The position numbers and the translations under genes were made by a program. Source: Theristus sp. LFF4_11 (Eukaryota; Nematoda; Chromadorea; Monhysterida; Xyalidae). From it: 64,000 bases of DNA. The notes beneath the pieces are model-generated. The model ran no database searches. It was not told the DNA's origin and saw nothing but the letters and a program-made list of their open reading frames with translations. The first letter of the stretch is position 1; every line of letters begins with the position of its first letter. Positions 33,944 to 46,305 of this stretch are shown here, in pieces. The stretch spans positions 51,045 through 115,044 of the forward strand of contig JASANC010001365.1 of the NCBI GenBank assembly GCA_030248135.1, given 5' to 3'.

Positions 33944-36900
33944 CTACAGTTCGTCGTCGTCAGACAGCTGAACGTCAACGTCAAACTTTGGCTGTTTTTG
34001 AGCCATGCGTACTTTTGCAGCCTCGATTGGAGAGTCAGCCACCGGCCTGTCGGCGGTTTCAGGCAATGACGCCATTAGAAAGCCAGCCACTAAAATCAGC
34101 ACCGAACAGAGCATGAATTTGAACGTGTCGACGGCGACGCTGGTTTCCAGATCCTGAATAAATTCAAAAAAAACCTGAATCCACACAAGCAAAACAGAAA
34201 GCTTTCGGCTTAAAGTAGTTTGAGCAGTTTTTAACATATGTCAGATTTTGCCATCGAACAACAGTGCACACGCATGCCAGATAATAATGAGGCGTTATAT
34301 TGGTTGCCGCCGCGTTTTAAAAATTTGACTCACTTTCTTAACAATGTCGACGCGGTTAATTACAAAGAAATAAACGACACGACAGAATTCTGTGATTGCG
34401 GTACACAACGCGGACGCGCTCGCACGATAGGGAGTGGGAAACAGTTCTGAAGCAGTGGGAAATTTAGTGGCTTATGTGCTGCAGCAAGCAAATTTTGATT
34501 TGCATTTTCAATCGATTGAAAATACCGATACTCGCACCTGAACTGAACACGTAGAGTGCTGTGAAGTTTGCGTGAACCATGGCGTTTGCCACGACTGACA
34601 TGACTTTAGCAAGCAACGTCTCCGCTAAAATAATGTTAGTACATGTAGGTTTGATACTGGAACGTGGGGCCTTCAAAGAGGTTTCAGGTTGTTTCAAAGA
34701 GGCTGGACTAACAGTGTTTTGTGATCATTATAACGAGCAGGCAATGGCCAATGGCAACGCTGAATGCCACAGTGAGCCACATGCGACCGACGAAGAACAG
34801 CAGTCCTGCTGCCATGAGACTGCCGCCGAACGCAAATCCCTCGCTGTACAGTCGATGCTTCAAGTGAGTTGGGTCGTGCAGGTCGATGCCGATACATTCA
34901 CGCGACAACAGATACGCAGCATAGTTCACTGTCCTGTTTATAATGTGAATCGGTCCTGGCAAATCGGTGCATTCGTGTGAACTCGTGTGATGAACTTATG
35001 TGTATTGAATAGGACTGCCGCGAGACGTGTCTCGTCTCGTCATTTGTCTCGTCTCGAGCGATTTTTGGCTGTCTCGTCTCGTCTCGTCTCGCGGTTTAAA
35101 AAAACTGTCTCGTGTTTCGTCTCGTCTCGAGGATTTTGAAAAAACGGCTGTCTCGTGTCTCGTCTCGTCTCGCGAGTACTCTGTCTCGCGGCAACCCTAG
35201 TATTGAATTGTCACACCAAATTGGTGCGCTGAAATGGTGTTTTGAATTCATGCGCCAAATGTACATTTGTACATACACTGAATATAGCTGCAAGGAAAGT
35301 CTGTTGAATTAGTTCAGTAAATTGGTGTTGGTTTGGTGCACAATTTTTTTGCATTCAAGTGGCGCATTTTTATTTTGCACCAAATTGGTGAACTGAAATA
35401 GTGTGCACCACCAAAATTGTTGTACCAATTTGGTCTGTTGAGTTGGTGCAACAACGAATCGGTGTCAGTGAATAGTTTTAAAAATTGTATCGAAGCGCTG
35501 AATTGGTGAACTAAATTGGTGCGCAAAAAATTGGAGCATTGAAAAGCAAGTTACATAGACACTCACCAGAGGAATGACACTTTCAGTATGGTGCCCACCA
35601 AGTTGCACCAATTGTCGGTCGATAGACATTTATCCGCTAATGCATGGTGAACATCGGTGTATGGCTGCAGTGATCCTTTCTGCACACATGTAAAAATTGA
35701 AAGTTTCACTGTGAACTTTAAAAGTTTCACTGTAGAAATTGAAGCGATAAATTGGATTTCAAAAATGTTGATGGCTTTTGGTTCACCCTGTGGAATACAA
35801 CTCACAGTTCTCATGCTTTGCACATCATCGAAATCAATGTCATGATCCTGCTTCTTCATTATGCTAATTGCTTTGCGAAATTTACCGTTGACAATCAACC
35901 AGCGAGGACTCTCTGATACGCAACTGCAAACACGTTTTGTAATGTTCAGCATAAACTGTGTGTTTAGTTTATGTCGTAAGCAAAAAAAATAAAATAACCC
36001 CAGAGTGTCCAAAAAATACAGTGGAGAGCGTTACAGTGTGTGTAGTTGAGTCTGGTCCAGTCATTTTTTGATTTAAAGGGTTTTGATTTTCCGTTTATAG
36101 GGTCAAATTTGATATGATTTGAATTTGAAAAACAAATGTAATTTTCGAACTCAGCGCATCGAGGCGGTTTGATTGGTGCTAATTAATTTCGTTAAAATTT
36201 GAGAACTCTTAAAAACTGTGCCTAAGGGGAGTGTCAGTATTCTGACAAAGCCGATCTTGAAGTGTTTTCAGACGTAAATGTTGAATCGAGTTTCAAAGCA
36301 AAGTTTCAAAGCAGTTTCCCCACTGTAGTGTTTTTGAGACACCCTGTACAATAAGATAGCGACAGCCGACGCAAGCCAGACGACGCCAATGCCCAGCTTA
36401 GTGTATATCCAGACACCAGTCGAAAGCAACGACACTGCAGCCAGCGATTCACCGGCCACCATGAATGGCGCCCAGAAATAGACGACCTGCCGCTGTGTGA
36501 CCGTCGAAAACTCGATTGCTGCACAGTTTTTTTTTTGATTTGTTCGCGCGCCGGTTCCGGAAACCCTAAGGTACCAAACTCCGGCTGAAACGGGCCATAC
36601 TGCCCAGAGCGCCCAATTTACCCTCGGCTCTGGAGGGAGTAGACCATTAGATGTTGTTGGTCACTTTAGTTTATCTATTGTGTGTCTTGTCCGCAGCGGG
36701 GTTCGAACTTTCCACCTACAGAACGGTAGACGAAAGCCCTACACCAGCGCTACAGACGCGACAGTCGCAAAGAATGTGTCACTTCTGGGTTAAGCAAGCA
36801 GTAGGGCGAAGGGGGGGGGGCAGAGTTATAAATTACCTACACGTCTGCAGACAGATAAAAATTGCGGTAAATTTTGCCGACCGTTCCGGCGGCACCGTCG

Positions 36901-39900
36901 GTCAAAACGACGACCAACCCAAGCAGACAGCGATCATGACAACCGGCAGACGGCAGACGCAGTCGACAAACACGAACACAGCAAGCATCGCGAAGCCGTG
37001 CACTGCGATGAAGGCGCAATTCACGGCGCCGCACACGCAGCAGCACACCAGCAACACGGGACGTTTGCCGACCATGAAAACAGTGAGAAATACCGTAAAG
37101 TCTTGCATATAAGGTTCCTCCCACTTATAAGACCCCCACCCAAAAGTGGGCGGAGTGTCACACGGCGGAAAACCAAAAAATTCAAAATTTTAACTTGGTT
37201 AAAATCCTACCCCGTTTATAAGGCCCGGAATTCCTAATGTTCGCTTTATAAGACCTCCTCCCACTTATAAGGTTGTCACACGAAATTCCACTTTTTTCAG
37301 AAATTTTTGATTTTCAAATTTATATAAGGAGACCTTATATGCAAGACTTTACGGTAATGATATTCATTTTTATTTCTATTTAATTGAAAAATAATTCTAA
37401 TGTTTAGAGTTTAAAATATTTGAAACAATCAGCGCCGCTATGATGAGAAAATGCTTGCTGCAAAAGAGGCATTCATGAAGCAGTATTTAGTGACCACAGT
37501 ATTAGTTTTACCACAGCGACGCGTCGCTATCGCTAGTAACTACTGCAATATGAATGCCGCTTGAATTTGCTACTAAATGTACATAACTAGATGTGCATGC
37601 ACCCGATTGCCACTGAGTGTTTTTTTTCAAAAGTTGCGATTGCGATTAAAATTGAGTTCGGATGTTATAAAACAGTAAGCTCGTTTTCGTGGCTATTTTA
37701 ATAATGGGAAAAGTTAAGTTAAGCTGTAATAGTGACTCAGAGTAACCAGTGTTTACTCAGAGTTCACTCTTTTTTTTGTCTTAATCCGCATTGGACGTGT
37801 AGATATGCATTTGACAAACGTTGAAAGTAATGAAAAAAATAGAATACTAGAACACAGACCAATCAACGACGATCGAGGTAACCAGCCAGCCAACCAAGTA
37901 CGCGACTCTCTTCACCGCCATCAGGAACAGTTGTGAGCGACGTTCGGGACATTCGACACCAATCGGAAAAATTACTCAAAGTTTAATACAGTCAATCTCG
38001 CTAATATGTGCAACTAGCTGATTGGTTGGTCATAGCAACTCTCAGCGCTGATTGGTTAATCATGAGGTGTTCTCAGCGTTCCCAATCGATCATGTCCTTC
38101 CGCTGGTTGGTTGGTACAATTCTGTGGTTTGCTTAACTTTAGTCGTATTGGTATTGGTCGTCATGTAGCTCATCAGGACAGTGATTGAAACTTGCCGAAT
38201 GTAGAAAAAGTCACTTGCCAAGTGAAAGGGTGTACGTCTCATGGTGCTAGTTGTGAGTTCGCCTATTTCATTGCATCCACTTGCGTCACTGTTGTTTGCA
38301 ATCGTGGCTGTTGGGCAGTTTGACCCATCGAAAGTACTATGAACATTTGTAAGAGCTTTTGCTTGTGGATGAAATAATGAAACGAGATTCTCCACACGCA
38401 ACAATGTTTACAAATCAGTAAATCACTTCACTTCTTGATCCACTGAACAATTCAATTCACTATTTGATTCACTTCCATAAAATGAAACCGTTGTCCAGAA
38501 AGCCAGATTTATTGAATAAAATTTATGTTGCAAATCAACGGACAACGGATTCATGAACTATTCGTTTTTACAGACATACAGTATGGCCGAATAAATAAGA
38601 CAGTCCATCAAGGCAGGATCAGTCGCAGACTAGGAGTTGTCTTTTTCAAAAAAGGCCAACATTATTCCTAATCATGTGTGCAAGGAAAAAAGAATGAACA
38701 GAATAGCACGAAGAATCCGTTAGTTAAAAAAAACGCGTTAAATTTGGCACAGAATTTGGTTTCTGAACGTCTTTTTTCTTTCATTCAAATTTCGCGCGCT
38801 CCTTGCACCCTGAAAAAAACTGCCATGTTTACTCGGCCATACCGTAGGTACTTACACTAGGTAGGTATCGGCCAGGAGATTTGCACCAACCAACATCGTC
38901 ACAATGCTCAATAGAGTATACCGAACGATCTGCCTGAATTGTTATTTTAGATTTGCAAAATAGAGAACCAATTCATTTTTTGTCAAAGTTCTAATTTCAA
39001 GACAGCGTCCTCTGAAAATGTTGCACAATCACAAACAAATACACAGGCACATCCTATTTTTAAACCAGGAATAGATTAGTATACTAAATTTAGGCACCTG
39101 GTTGCTTGATTATATTATTCAACCTTCATTATTATTAATTTGAATACCGTATTACCTCTAATAAACCCCCATGGGGGTTTATTTCTTCAGCGACTTCTGG
39201 GGGTGGGGGTTTATTTTGGGGGGGGGCTTTATTTTGGGGGGGGGGTTTATTTGGAAACCATTTTTGGAGTGGGCAAAATGGCAAAAATACCTTGCATGGC
39301 AGGCAAGAAAGTCGCAGAAACTTCTACTTTTCACAGACATTTCCTTTTGTAACAGCCTTTTGTAATGAAATTACCACTAACTCATCCCTTTGGGGCCTTT
39401 GGTAGCACAATTTCATCATTTTCACTGCAACCAGCCACTGAATTCGCTGGGTATGTGTTTCAAACAGGTTTCAATAATCCCCCATGGGGGATTATTTTTG
39501 GGGGGGGGGATTATTTGGAAACTTGTCGAGGGGGTGGGGGTTTATTTTGGGGGGGGGGTTTAATTTTGGGGGGGGGGTTTAATAGAGGTAATACGGTAGG
39601 TAGTTTCTTAAACCATTCTGACGAACTAACAGTCGGTCAAATGCAAATGATCGTTGATTCTTCCACTGATCAAATGAAAGAAAACGAGTTTTCGTTTTTT
39701 CGGATGCCCTCGGCTTTAGCGTTTTTGATTTCGACGCTGAAAAGAAAAGTTTGAAAGTGCACACACTTTGGAATTGATATTTTTCATTTTATTACAATTA
39801 CAAAGATAAAACTGCATGTCGAATTCATATTCACAAGAATTACAACAAAGCGTGTGATTGAAAAAACTTTTGAACAAGAATAAAAATGTGTAAAAGCTTT

Positions 39901-40036
39901 TTCTCTGTGCCAACCACACACACGGACGAAAGTCACTCACGAATCGACTCGGCAATTATGGTGGTCTCCGAAACCGACACCGTTGACTCATCAGCCGATG
40001 TCAGTTGTTCTTCAGCTGACGGCAAGCTGGTGCTCA
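33944..40036 (-). CDS. SLC22-type organic ion transporter (MFS)
   Basis: This is a plasma-membrane major facilitator of the SLC22 organic cation/anion group. Likely exons (minus strand, mostly approximate): 40036-39940 (candidate N-terminus MSTSLPSAEEQLTSADES, donor GTGAGT), ~38380-38170 (Cys-containing extracellular loop), ~37975-37880, 37105-36850 (VGKRPVLLV, the GRRP-type loop, then membrane helices), ~36510-36350 (two helices), ~35925-35830 (SESPRWLIVNGKFRKA, the family ESPRWL signature), ~35640-35563, ~34960-34750 (helices), ~34640-34540, and 34153-33944 (LILVAGFLMASLPETADRP). The final LPET block with DSPIEAAK is diagnostic. Substrate cannot be inferred. TM1 was not located, so the 5' end is uncertain. 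Introns hold at least six transposon insertions. Confidence 0.72.
35010..35199. mobile_element. hAT-type MITE built of TCTCG repeats
   Basis: The ends TAGGACTGCCGCGAGAC and GTCTCGCGGCAACCCTA are inverted. The flanks carry an exact 8 bp duplication, GTATTGAA, at 35002-35009 and 35200-35207. The interior is a degenerate minisatellite of TGTCTCGTCTCG units. It sits in an SLC22 intron. Confidence 0.85.
36527..36760 (-). mobile_element. tRNA-derived SINE, second copy
   Basis: On the minus strand a tRNA-like head (TGTAGCGCTGGTGTAGGG as box A region, AGTTCGAACCCC as box B) is followed by a body with GGAGTTTGGTACC and GGTTTCCGGAAC and a run of about ten A at its 3' end. The body end matches the 31464-32297 SINE; the head is different. 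Confidence 0.65.
37091..37356 (+). mobile_element. MITE family 2 (TACCGTAAAGTCTTGC ends), copy 1
   Basis: The termini are TACCGTAAAGTCTTGCATAT and its mirror ending ACGGTA. The interior repeats CTTATAAG-type palindromes. Other copies are at 47267-47531, 49714-49978 and 55401-55666. This one touches the 5' edge of the SLC22 exon encoding VGKRPVLLV. Confidence 0.88.
37461..37556. repeat. short palindromic MITE-like repeat, copy 2
   Basis: GGCATTCATGAAGCAGTA at the left and a diverged mirror ending TATGAATGCCG at the right; related to 1-78. Confidence 0.45.
38578..38846. mobile_element. MITE family 3 (TATGGCCGA ends), copy 1
   Basis: CAGTATGGCCGAATAAA at left and ACTCGGCCATACCGTA at right are inverted ends. 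The inside is shared, in inverted orientation, with 46979-47265 (blocks TCGCGCGCTCCTTGCACCCT and GACTAGGAG). Confidence 0.8.
38855..39060 (-). repeat. dispersed repeat, inverted partner at 42440-42664
   Basis: CAGCGTCCTCTGAAAATGTT and CAACATCGTCACAATGC recur in reverse complement near 42470-42610. The copies have diverged by about a tenth or more. Type unknown. Confidence 0.6.
39145..39598. mobile_element. G-rich inverted-terminus element with TTTATTTTGGGG units
   Basis: TACCGTATTACCTCTAATAA at 39145 is mirrored by AATAGAGGTAATACGGTA ending at 39598. Inside are palindromic CCCCCATGGGGG cores (39170, 39480) and repeats of TTTATTTTGGGGGGGGG. There is no coding function. It lies in the 5' part of the SLC22 gene. 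Confidence 0.75.
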
Positions 40037-40212
40037 TGATGACTACGAACAAAATGAGCGTTTTTGTCAGAGATTATTTGTATTTGGCGAATTTTGAAAT
40101 CATTCTTCACGGTCATTAATTACACGCAATAATTACAATAATCGCCCATCATCGACTATACATTGTAATTAAGCGAACACGTGTCTCATTTGTCTTTGCG
40201 GTCAGTAGCGGT

Positions 40213-40222
40213 CTGTTATAAA
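40213..40222 (+). promoter_or_regulatory. TATA box of the Ly6-like gene
   Basis: GTTATAAAAC lies about 90 bases upstream of the ATG at 40307, a plausible core promoter position. Confidence 0.5.
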
Positions 40223-40306
40223 ACGACAAGAAAACTGTGCAGTTCGATTATTTTCTGAAAAACTTGAGAGTCCTTCCAAAGCCATCCACCTTGAAGCAAG
40301 TGCACC

Positions 40307-40789
40307 ATGCAGCAGCTGTCCGTGCTCCTGTTGTCGTCCGTCATCATGGCCCACGCAGCACAGGCGCTGAAGTGCTACCAGTGCGACGACTGTCCAACAC
40401 CGAAGAACCTGATGGACTGCAACGCAAAGTGTTCTTCAGTAAGGACGGCACACTTTGTCAATATGCTATATTCAATCTTGAAGACAGTGCATATCGTCGC
40501 GTTCATTTTTCATACTGTCAATATTTCGGACGCAATCAGTTTTAAAGTTTGGTGAAAAATCGACTAACGAATTTTCTTTTTTAGTTGAACGAATCTATAC
40601 GTCGTACTGGAACCCGAGTTTTTTCAGGCCATTGTTGACGGAAAGTTTAACCGTGGTTGCACGTCAGTTTGCGACACAATTATTAGTCCTGACTGCTGCG
40701 ACACAGACAAGTGCAACACGGCCAGCAACCTGCAACCGAAGCAAGCGTTCGTTCTGTTCGTGCCAGCTGTGCTGATTTTCCTCGGTTAA
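40307..40789 (+). CDS. Ly6/three-finger GPI-anchored protein
   Basis: Two phase-0 exons, 40307-40438 (donor GTAAGG) and 40628-40789 (acceptor TTTTTTCAG), give a ~97-residue precursor. It has a signal peptide (MQQLSVLLLSSVIMAHAAQA), then KCYQCDDCP, the start typical of Ly6/uPAR folds. It then has CTSVCD, and DCCDTDKCN, the conserved CCxxxxCN end. A hydrophobic tail (FVLFVPAVLIFLG) fits a GPI-anchor signal. It should be displayed on the cell surface; the ligand is unknown. A polyadenylation-like AACAATCAAAAG region follows but no AATAAA is close. Confidence 0.85.
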
Positions 40790-41980
40790 ACGTTGTGATG
40801 TTGTGATCGTTCTTTGAAAAAAAAACAATCAAAAGAAATTTCATCCTCTTGCAACGAATCAGGCGATCAGGTTGTAGCGATGAAAAAAACAGAAATCGGT
40901 GAGTAGACGATTAGTTGATCGTCACAAAATCCTGGTGATTTTCGCAAATAGTCGCCTGTATTGTTGCCCCGTGATCGATATACTGGTTTCAATCTTTCCT
41001 TTCAACCAACTGATCTCAATTCTTTGTGTGAACTGTTTGTGGCGTTGCATGCGCACACAATCACAAAAATTCAAATCATAAAAATTGTGTTTGCCGTGAA
41101 AAGGTAGTTCATGTGTGCCGATATCGTCGTGTTCTTTTCGTTCACTGGTTTTCCTGTGCTTGTGAAATCGATGTAAATAAAAATAAAATTGGACGCTAAA
41201 CTTGATGTAAACTAAACTAAACTTACTAAACTAAACAGCCATTTCTTCCAAAACATGGCACATTGGTTGGAACGGAGGTAACACAAACGTGCATGCAATT
41301 TTTTTAGATATCTAGATAGTTTCGCGAGCTGACGTCTGTGATATTATGCAAAGGCGGAGTAATGTTGAATGGATCCGTGGAAAAGCGGCCCTTGACAAAA
41401 GTACGATTGGAAATGATCAGATTTAGTTGGGAATCAATCAAGCAATCAATTGTGAACAATTTGGGCGCAAAATTTTTAAAACGCGGCAAATTTAAAATTG
41501 TGATAAAAGGTGATAAAAGGCGACTGAAAATGACTTCGTTTTTTGAAAATCGGTAAAAAAATGTTTGTACAGTTAAGTTTTGGCTGTCTAACCAAAGACT
41601 ACGGTAACATTATTATTATTGGATCTTGACACGATTTTTTGAAAACGTCCCTGGTGGTTGCCAGAAAATATACTGGAATGGCGGAAACCGTTCACATGAT
41701 TGCATGAAACAATCATATGTTTGAAGTTATCATATATTTTGAAGCAGCTCAAAATCAAAACGCAATACATCTTTTAGTCCGGGTCGTGGGCACAGTTTAA
41801 AACGCCAAAATCCACTCCAAAATAACAATTGTTTTTATCAGCTAACCGTGCCCTAGGCATGGGTCAATTTGCTAGTCCAAAAAACAAAAGCTCGATCAGT
41901 GAAAGAATCAACGATCATTTACATATTTGATTGACTGTTAGTTGATCAAAATTGTTGAAAAAGAACTCAATCAAGTAATA

Positions 41981-42345
41981 TACAGAGTAGTCCAAAAGTA
42001 GTGGGTACAACTTTGAATCGCTCTAACTTGCCAACGGTTGGACCGTTTAAGCTGAAATTTTTGTCGCTTACTTAGAAAAACCAAACTTAGACCTCCAGCA
42101 AGTTTTTAGCCTAAACGAGAGCATATTGCATTCTGTGCGGAAGCAGTTCGAAAAAAAAACGATTTTTTTGCATGAAAATCCGATTTTTTTTTGTCTCACA
42201 TCGGATTTATTTATCGATAACGTCACAAATTGAGAAAAAACTGTCAAAAATCAAAGCTAATCAAAATTTCAGCTCAAACGGTCCAACCGTTGGCGAGTTA
42301 GACCGATTTAAAAGTTGTACTTACTACTTTTGGACGACTCTGTAG
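41981..42345. mobile_element. MITE with TACAGAGTAGTCCAAAAG ends
   Basis: TACAGAGTAGTCCAAAAGTA at left mirrors the right end with CTTTTGGACGACTCTGTAG. Inner inverted segments GCCAACGGTTGGACCGTTT / AAACGGTCCAACCGTTGGC extend the palindrome. The TA-bounded ends resemble Tc1/mariner-type MITEs. Confidence 0.8.
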
Positions 42346-42439
42346 TGACGGTTGAATAACGCAACCAAGCAACCACGTACCCCCAAAGTCCTAGTCTGAA
42401 AACAGTTCGGTTATAATAATATCTCAGTAGTGTTGCAGA

Positions 42440-42664
42440 CAACAGGCGCCTGTGCTTGATTGCGCAACATTTTCAGAGGACGCTGTCTTGAGACCAGAAC
42501 TTCGGCAAAAAAACTAAAATCAGTTCTCCATTTTGCAAGCTCAAAGAACAATTCAGGCAGATCCTCCGGTACACTCTATTGTGCATTGTGACAATGTTGG
42601 TTGATGCAAATCTCTTCGCCGAAACCTACCTCGTGTGAGCATGTATGTACGTACAGTACCTACC
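42440..42664 (+). repeat. dispersed repeat, partner at 38855-39060
   Basis: This is the reverse-complement relative of 38855-39060. It ends near repeated GTAC motifs (GTATGTACGTACAGTACC). Confidence 0.6.
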
Positions 42665-43672
42665 CATTATCGTTTCAAGAAGATTCGAGGCACAAACGTT
42701 TCACGCCTTAAGGAAAAACCGCACAACCGAACCAAAGCCGTAAAACATCACCACACTGCAAAGCGTCTACCGTAACCTAATTTTGAATTCCGTGAAACAT
42801 TTTCCTATCTTCGTGAGCAAACCATTGCGTCTCGAATCCAAAATAAAAGAGTATACCTACCTAACCTACCTTGTCTGTGTAAAAGCAAAAAAATTAAAAA
42901 AAACAACAAAAAAAATCACTTTATATTTCACTGCTGCAACAGCTCGTGACAGCGTGTTAGCTCGTCTCCAAAAATAGTCTCACCGCCACCAACACAGCCT
43001 CTTTCCAATATCATGTGATGTATATGGCTCTGTGGGTGCAGGCACTGGCCGGTAGTCTGGCATGTACAGCAAAATGCACGCATTACGTGGTCACCCACCA
43101 ACCAATCAGCTATTTGCATATGAACAGAAATACACTGCTGTCAGCTTTTCTGTTCCGCACGTATCCTTCCAAAAACGCAAATGTAACACTCGAGCGTGCC
43201 GTTAGTCATCATGACTGTCATCGTCGGTGCCGAGTTGTCCGCAGACGGTCATTGGATGTCAGTGGTGCTGCTGCTGGCCGCTAAGATCAGTTGTCTGTCA
43301 ACTGTGGACACAAACAACAACAAAGCATTGCAACGTGGCCGATATCGGTGACTGAGACATACACTCGTTTTTACGTTCGTTTCAGATGGTAAAACAGTAA
43401 AAAGATTGGCTAAATGTGATAAGGCTACGTTAAAAAAACGGCCAACGGTACCACCGTTTTGGCAAGTAAATAATACAGACGACAGAAACATTTTTGAGCT
43501 GATTTTTTTCAGCGAAATATTGTTGAAAACGAAGCATGTTCGCAAGATGACGGAAATTAGACGCCTAAATCGATCGCCGAGGGTAAGACAGGAAAATACA
43601 GGGTGATCCAAAAAACTTAAAAGGTTTATGGTTGAAGCTAAAATTTCCACCAACCAAATAAATTTCAGACCT

Positions 43673-43786
43673 ACAGTCTATCTTGCTAATATATGCAACT
43701 AGCTGATTGGTTGGTCATAGTAATTCTCAGCGCTGATTGGTTAGTAATGACGTCACATTGCATATATTTTCCAGATAAACTGTACA
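43673..43786. mobile_element. short TIR element, family 4 relative
   Basis: TACAGTCTATCTTGCTAATA at left and AAACTGTA at right bracket AACTAGCTGATTGGTTGGTC. The same core is found at 37990-38080. Confidence 0.5.
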
Positions 43787-44851
43787 CAATTGTTATCTTA
43801 AAATTTTATTTAAAAAATGATCATTCGTTGACCACAGCCGAGCTTGCAACAGGAAACTATTTTCTCGTGTGTTAAGCACGTGAAACATCAGCTAATTTGC
43901 AATATGCGCCAATTACAACAAGCTTGATTTTTCCGTTGTGAAGGGTGATCCAAAAAACGTCAACAATGTAAACGGCTGATTCGATGTTGGAAGCTAAAAT
44001 TTTACCACATAAATTTCAAACATTTTAAAAAATCTACCAATCAAGTTTAATTAAATTGCATTTTATTGCAAATTTCATTGCGAAAACCGGTTTTTCAGTT
44101 GTTTCACAAAAACTGTTTCCTCACAAAGTTTCAGTAATAAAAGAGAAGAAATAAAATGCGTTCAACAGTTTGTTGAGCTTTGAATGTGATTTGGGCATTC
44201 AACAGCCAATTAGCTGAAGCCCGAAACTCCCAGTTCGACTGTGTGAGCAGGGTAGACATTTTGAAAACTCACCAGTTAAACTCAAGTTTTAATAAATCAC
44301 CAACTTTAAAAAACCACTCTGCATTCCGGCTTTTCTGCAGGAAAACACAGAAGAAGAATTTACATGTGGCTTATACGCCGACAAATACAAGAATTATTTC
44401 CCCTATCATGAAGAAGGTGAGTCTCCACACATATTTCACGCTTCTTTTGTTCTCAATTTCACACCTTGTTCACACACACACCCAATTTCCCAATTGATAT
44501 GCAAACTGCGCGCCAGAAATTTGTACATGGCATTTGGTTGGCCCACATGTTTGAACGACCGGCGCACGACATTTGCGCTGCAGGACATTTACCAAAAAAA
44601 CTGACCGCGTGTGTTTAACGGTCAAAATAAACTATGAATCGCAGAATACAGTATGTCCTAAACGTGATCTTAAGCGAAGCCTAAACCTATTCGTAATCCT
44701 AAGTTCAACCCTAAGCGTAAGCCAAGCCTTTTCAATAGTGCGGTGAGTGAGCCAATGGATGCGCACACTTGATCACTCAAGGAAAGCCAAATCCATTCCA
44801 TAATCCTAATCCTGTTTAAAAACACGTAACATTCGGATGCGATTTCGTGCG

Positions 44852-45012
44852 TCAGTCGAACTCTAAATCACAGGATCAGCAGATTGGTTGGTGATCACGG
44901 TATGCATGCTTTCTGTGCAAACCAAACTCCGCGCCCTGACTGCACACAAAAGCATACATACCGTAATCACCAGCCAATCAGCTGATTCCCTATAATTTAG
45001 AGTTCGACTGTA
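44852..45012. mobile_element. family 4 MITE upstream of the TGF-beta-like exon
   Basis: GTCAGTCGAACTCTAAAT at left mirrors TTTAGAGTTCGACTGTAC at right. The inside is a long palindrome around GGTGATCACGGTATGCATG. Its right end is 21 bases before the acceptor of the 45034 exon. Confidence 0.8.
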
Positions 45013-45033
45013 CAATATGGATGAGTCTCCCAG

Positions 45034-45984
45034 GAACGATCGACGACGCGCTGCACTCGCTACAGTTGGACGTGTTGATTTCGTGCCGCCTGCCACTGCC
45101 GGAGTACGTGATCGAGTCGGCCACGCTGTTCGTGTACGCCGATTTGGCGAGCGTTCACGCGCCGGCTACGGTCCCGGCGGCCGTAATTACGGTCGGCGAC
45201 CGTGACGCGAACGACACGCGCATCGGTCTCGCCCGCTATCATCCGGCGGTCGCGCGCACGGTCAACCGCGTTGCCAACACGATCACGGTCGACCTCACCG
45301 ACTGGGCGGCCGACTTTTTTCCGACCGTCCGGACGAACGCGGTGTTCGTGAATCTGCTGGTTCGTTGTTTCCGGTTGTTGTTTTTTTTTGTTTAAAAAGG
45401 TTGCGACAATAAGTGAGTGCGAGATAGAAAGCGGAAGTGGCGGAAATTTGTGGCAGGGGGGGGGCGGGAATTGGGGGAGGTCCAAATCCAGGGTCATGTG
45501 AAAAAAATTGCCGTTTCCGTTTCCGAAATGTTTATCGAAAGTCTAAAATGACCATTTCTGAGAACCAGATCCATACGGGGGCTGGGATTACCATGATGAA
45601 GCTTTGCATTTGCGGCACGCACACAGATAGACGAAAATGGTTCACTGATGCGCGGGACCTTGAAATTACCAAAGCTGAACAGAATCTGACAGCTGATCTA
45701 TGCAAGAAAAAACAAAGACAAAAAATTCAGAATCGTTTTCACAAGAAAAAAATTATTTTATTATACTTCATATTCGGACTACGGTTCGGGGCTTCCCGTG
45801 AAAAATATAATAAGTAAATTAATTGAGGTCCAAGTGATTGTCCAAAAACTGCGTGTTTCAGGTGAAATGCGACAGCTGCGTCGATCGTGCGTCGTCGTCG
45901 CGCGTCACGTTCAATTGGAGTCGCCGTTCTAATGAGACTGCGTTTTTGGCGATGCAATTGACCGAGAACCCTTATATTGAAAAG
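45034..45984 (+). CDS. TGF-beta-family propeptide-like exons (partial)
   Basis: Two exons, 45034-45359 (acceptor TCTCCCAG, donor GTTCGT) and 45862-45984 (acceptor GTTTCAG), join in phase 0. The pattern follows a TGF-beta/activin/myostatin prodomain: a strand block VIESATLFVYADLA, a block with NTITVDLTDWAADFF (the family 'D(V/L)T..W' signature), then VKCDSCVD and ETAFLAMQLTEN (the family 'C..C ... PFL' block). I find neither a furin site nor a mature cystine-knot exon before the next gene, and no signal peptide. It may be partial, degraded or misassembled, or the ligand exon may be too divergent to see. Assignment is from remembered family pattern. Confidence 0.5.
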
Positions 45985-46305
45985 GTGTTGCATTTATTAC
46001 ATATTGTGCTGTTGGTTTTTTAAAACTAGAGTGAGCGTGTGACTGACGTTTTCTACCATCCGTTCGGTTTGTCATAGGTGAACCTCACGCGTCACGTCTG
46101 GTTATCAGCTCCATTATTAAGAGTAACACAGCTGTGGTAATTGCAAACAGACACGATCACTTGATTCAGAAATGTGAAAAGCAAAATACAGACAGAATTT
46201 GTGGAGGATACACTGTATGCAAGGTCGTGTGGCGAATTGCTGAGGCAACCTGCCCCATGTTCCATTGTGAAATAATCGCAAAAACGAAGGAGAACTTTTT
46301 CCAGG

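Larger units (their letters stand above)
40790..45033. other. repeat-rich region without a supported gene
   Basis: Between the Ly6-like gene and the TGF-beta-like exons I find MITEs (41981-42345, 43673-43786, 44852-45012), a dispersed repeat (42440-42664), two CAGGGTGATCC-type ends (43599, 43943) and a CCTAATCC-type array (44650-44820). An ORF at 43219 that could encode a hydrophobic leader has no continuation I can join. Confidence 0.5.
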
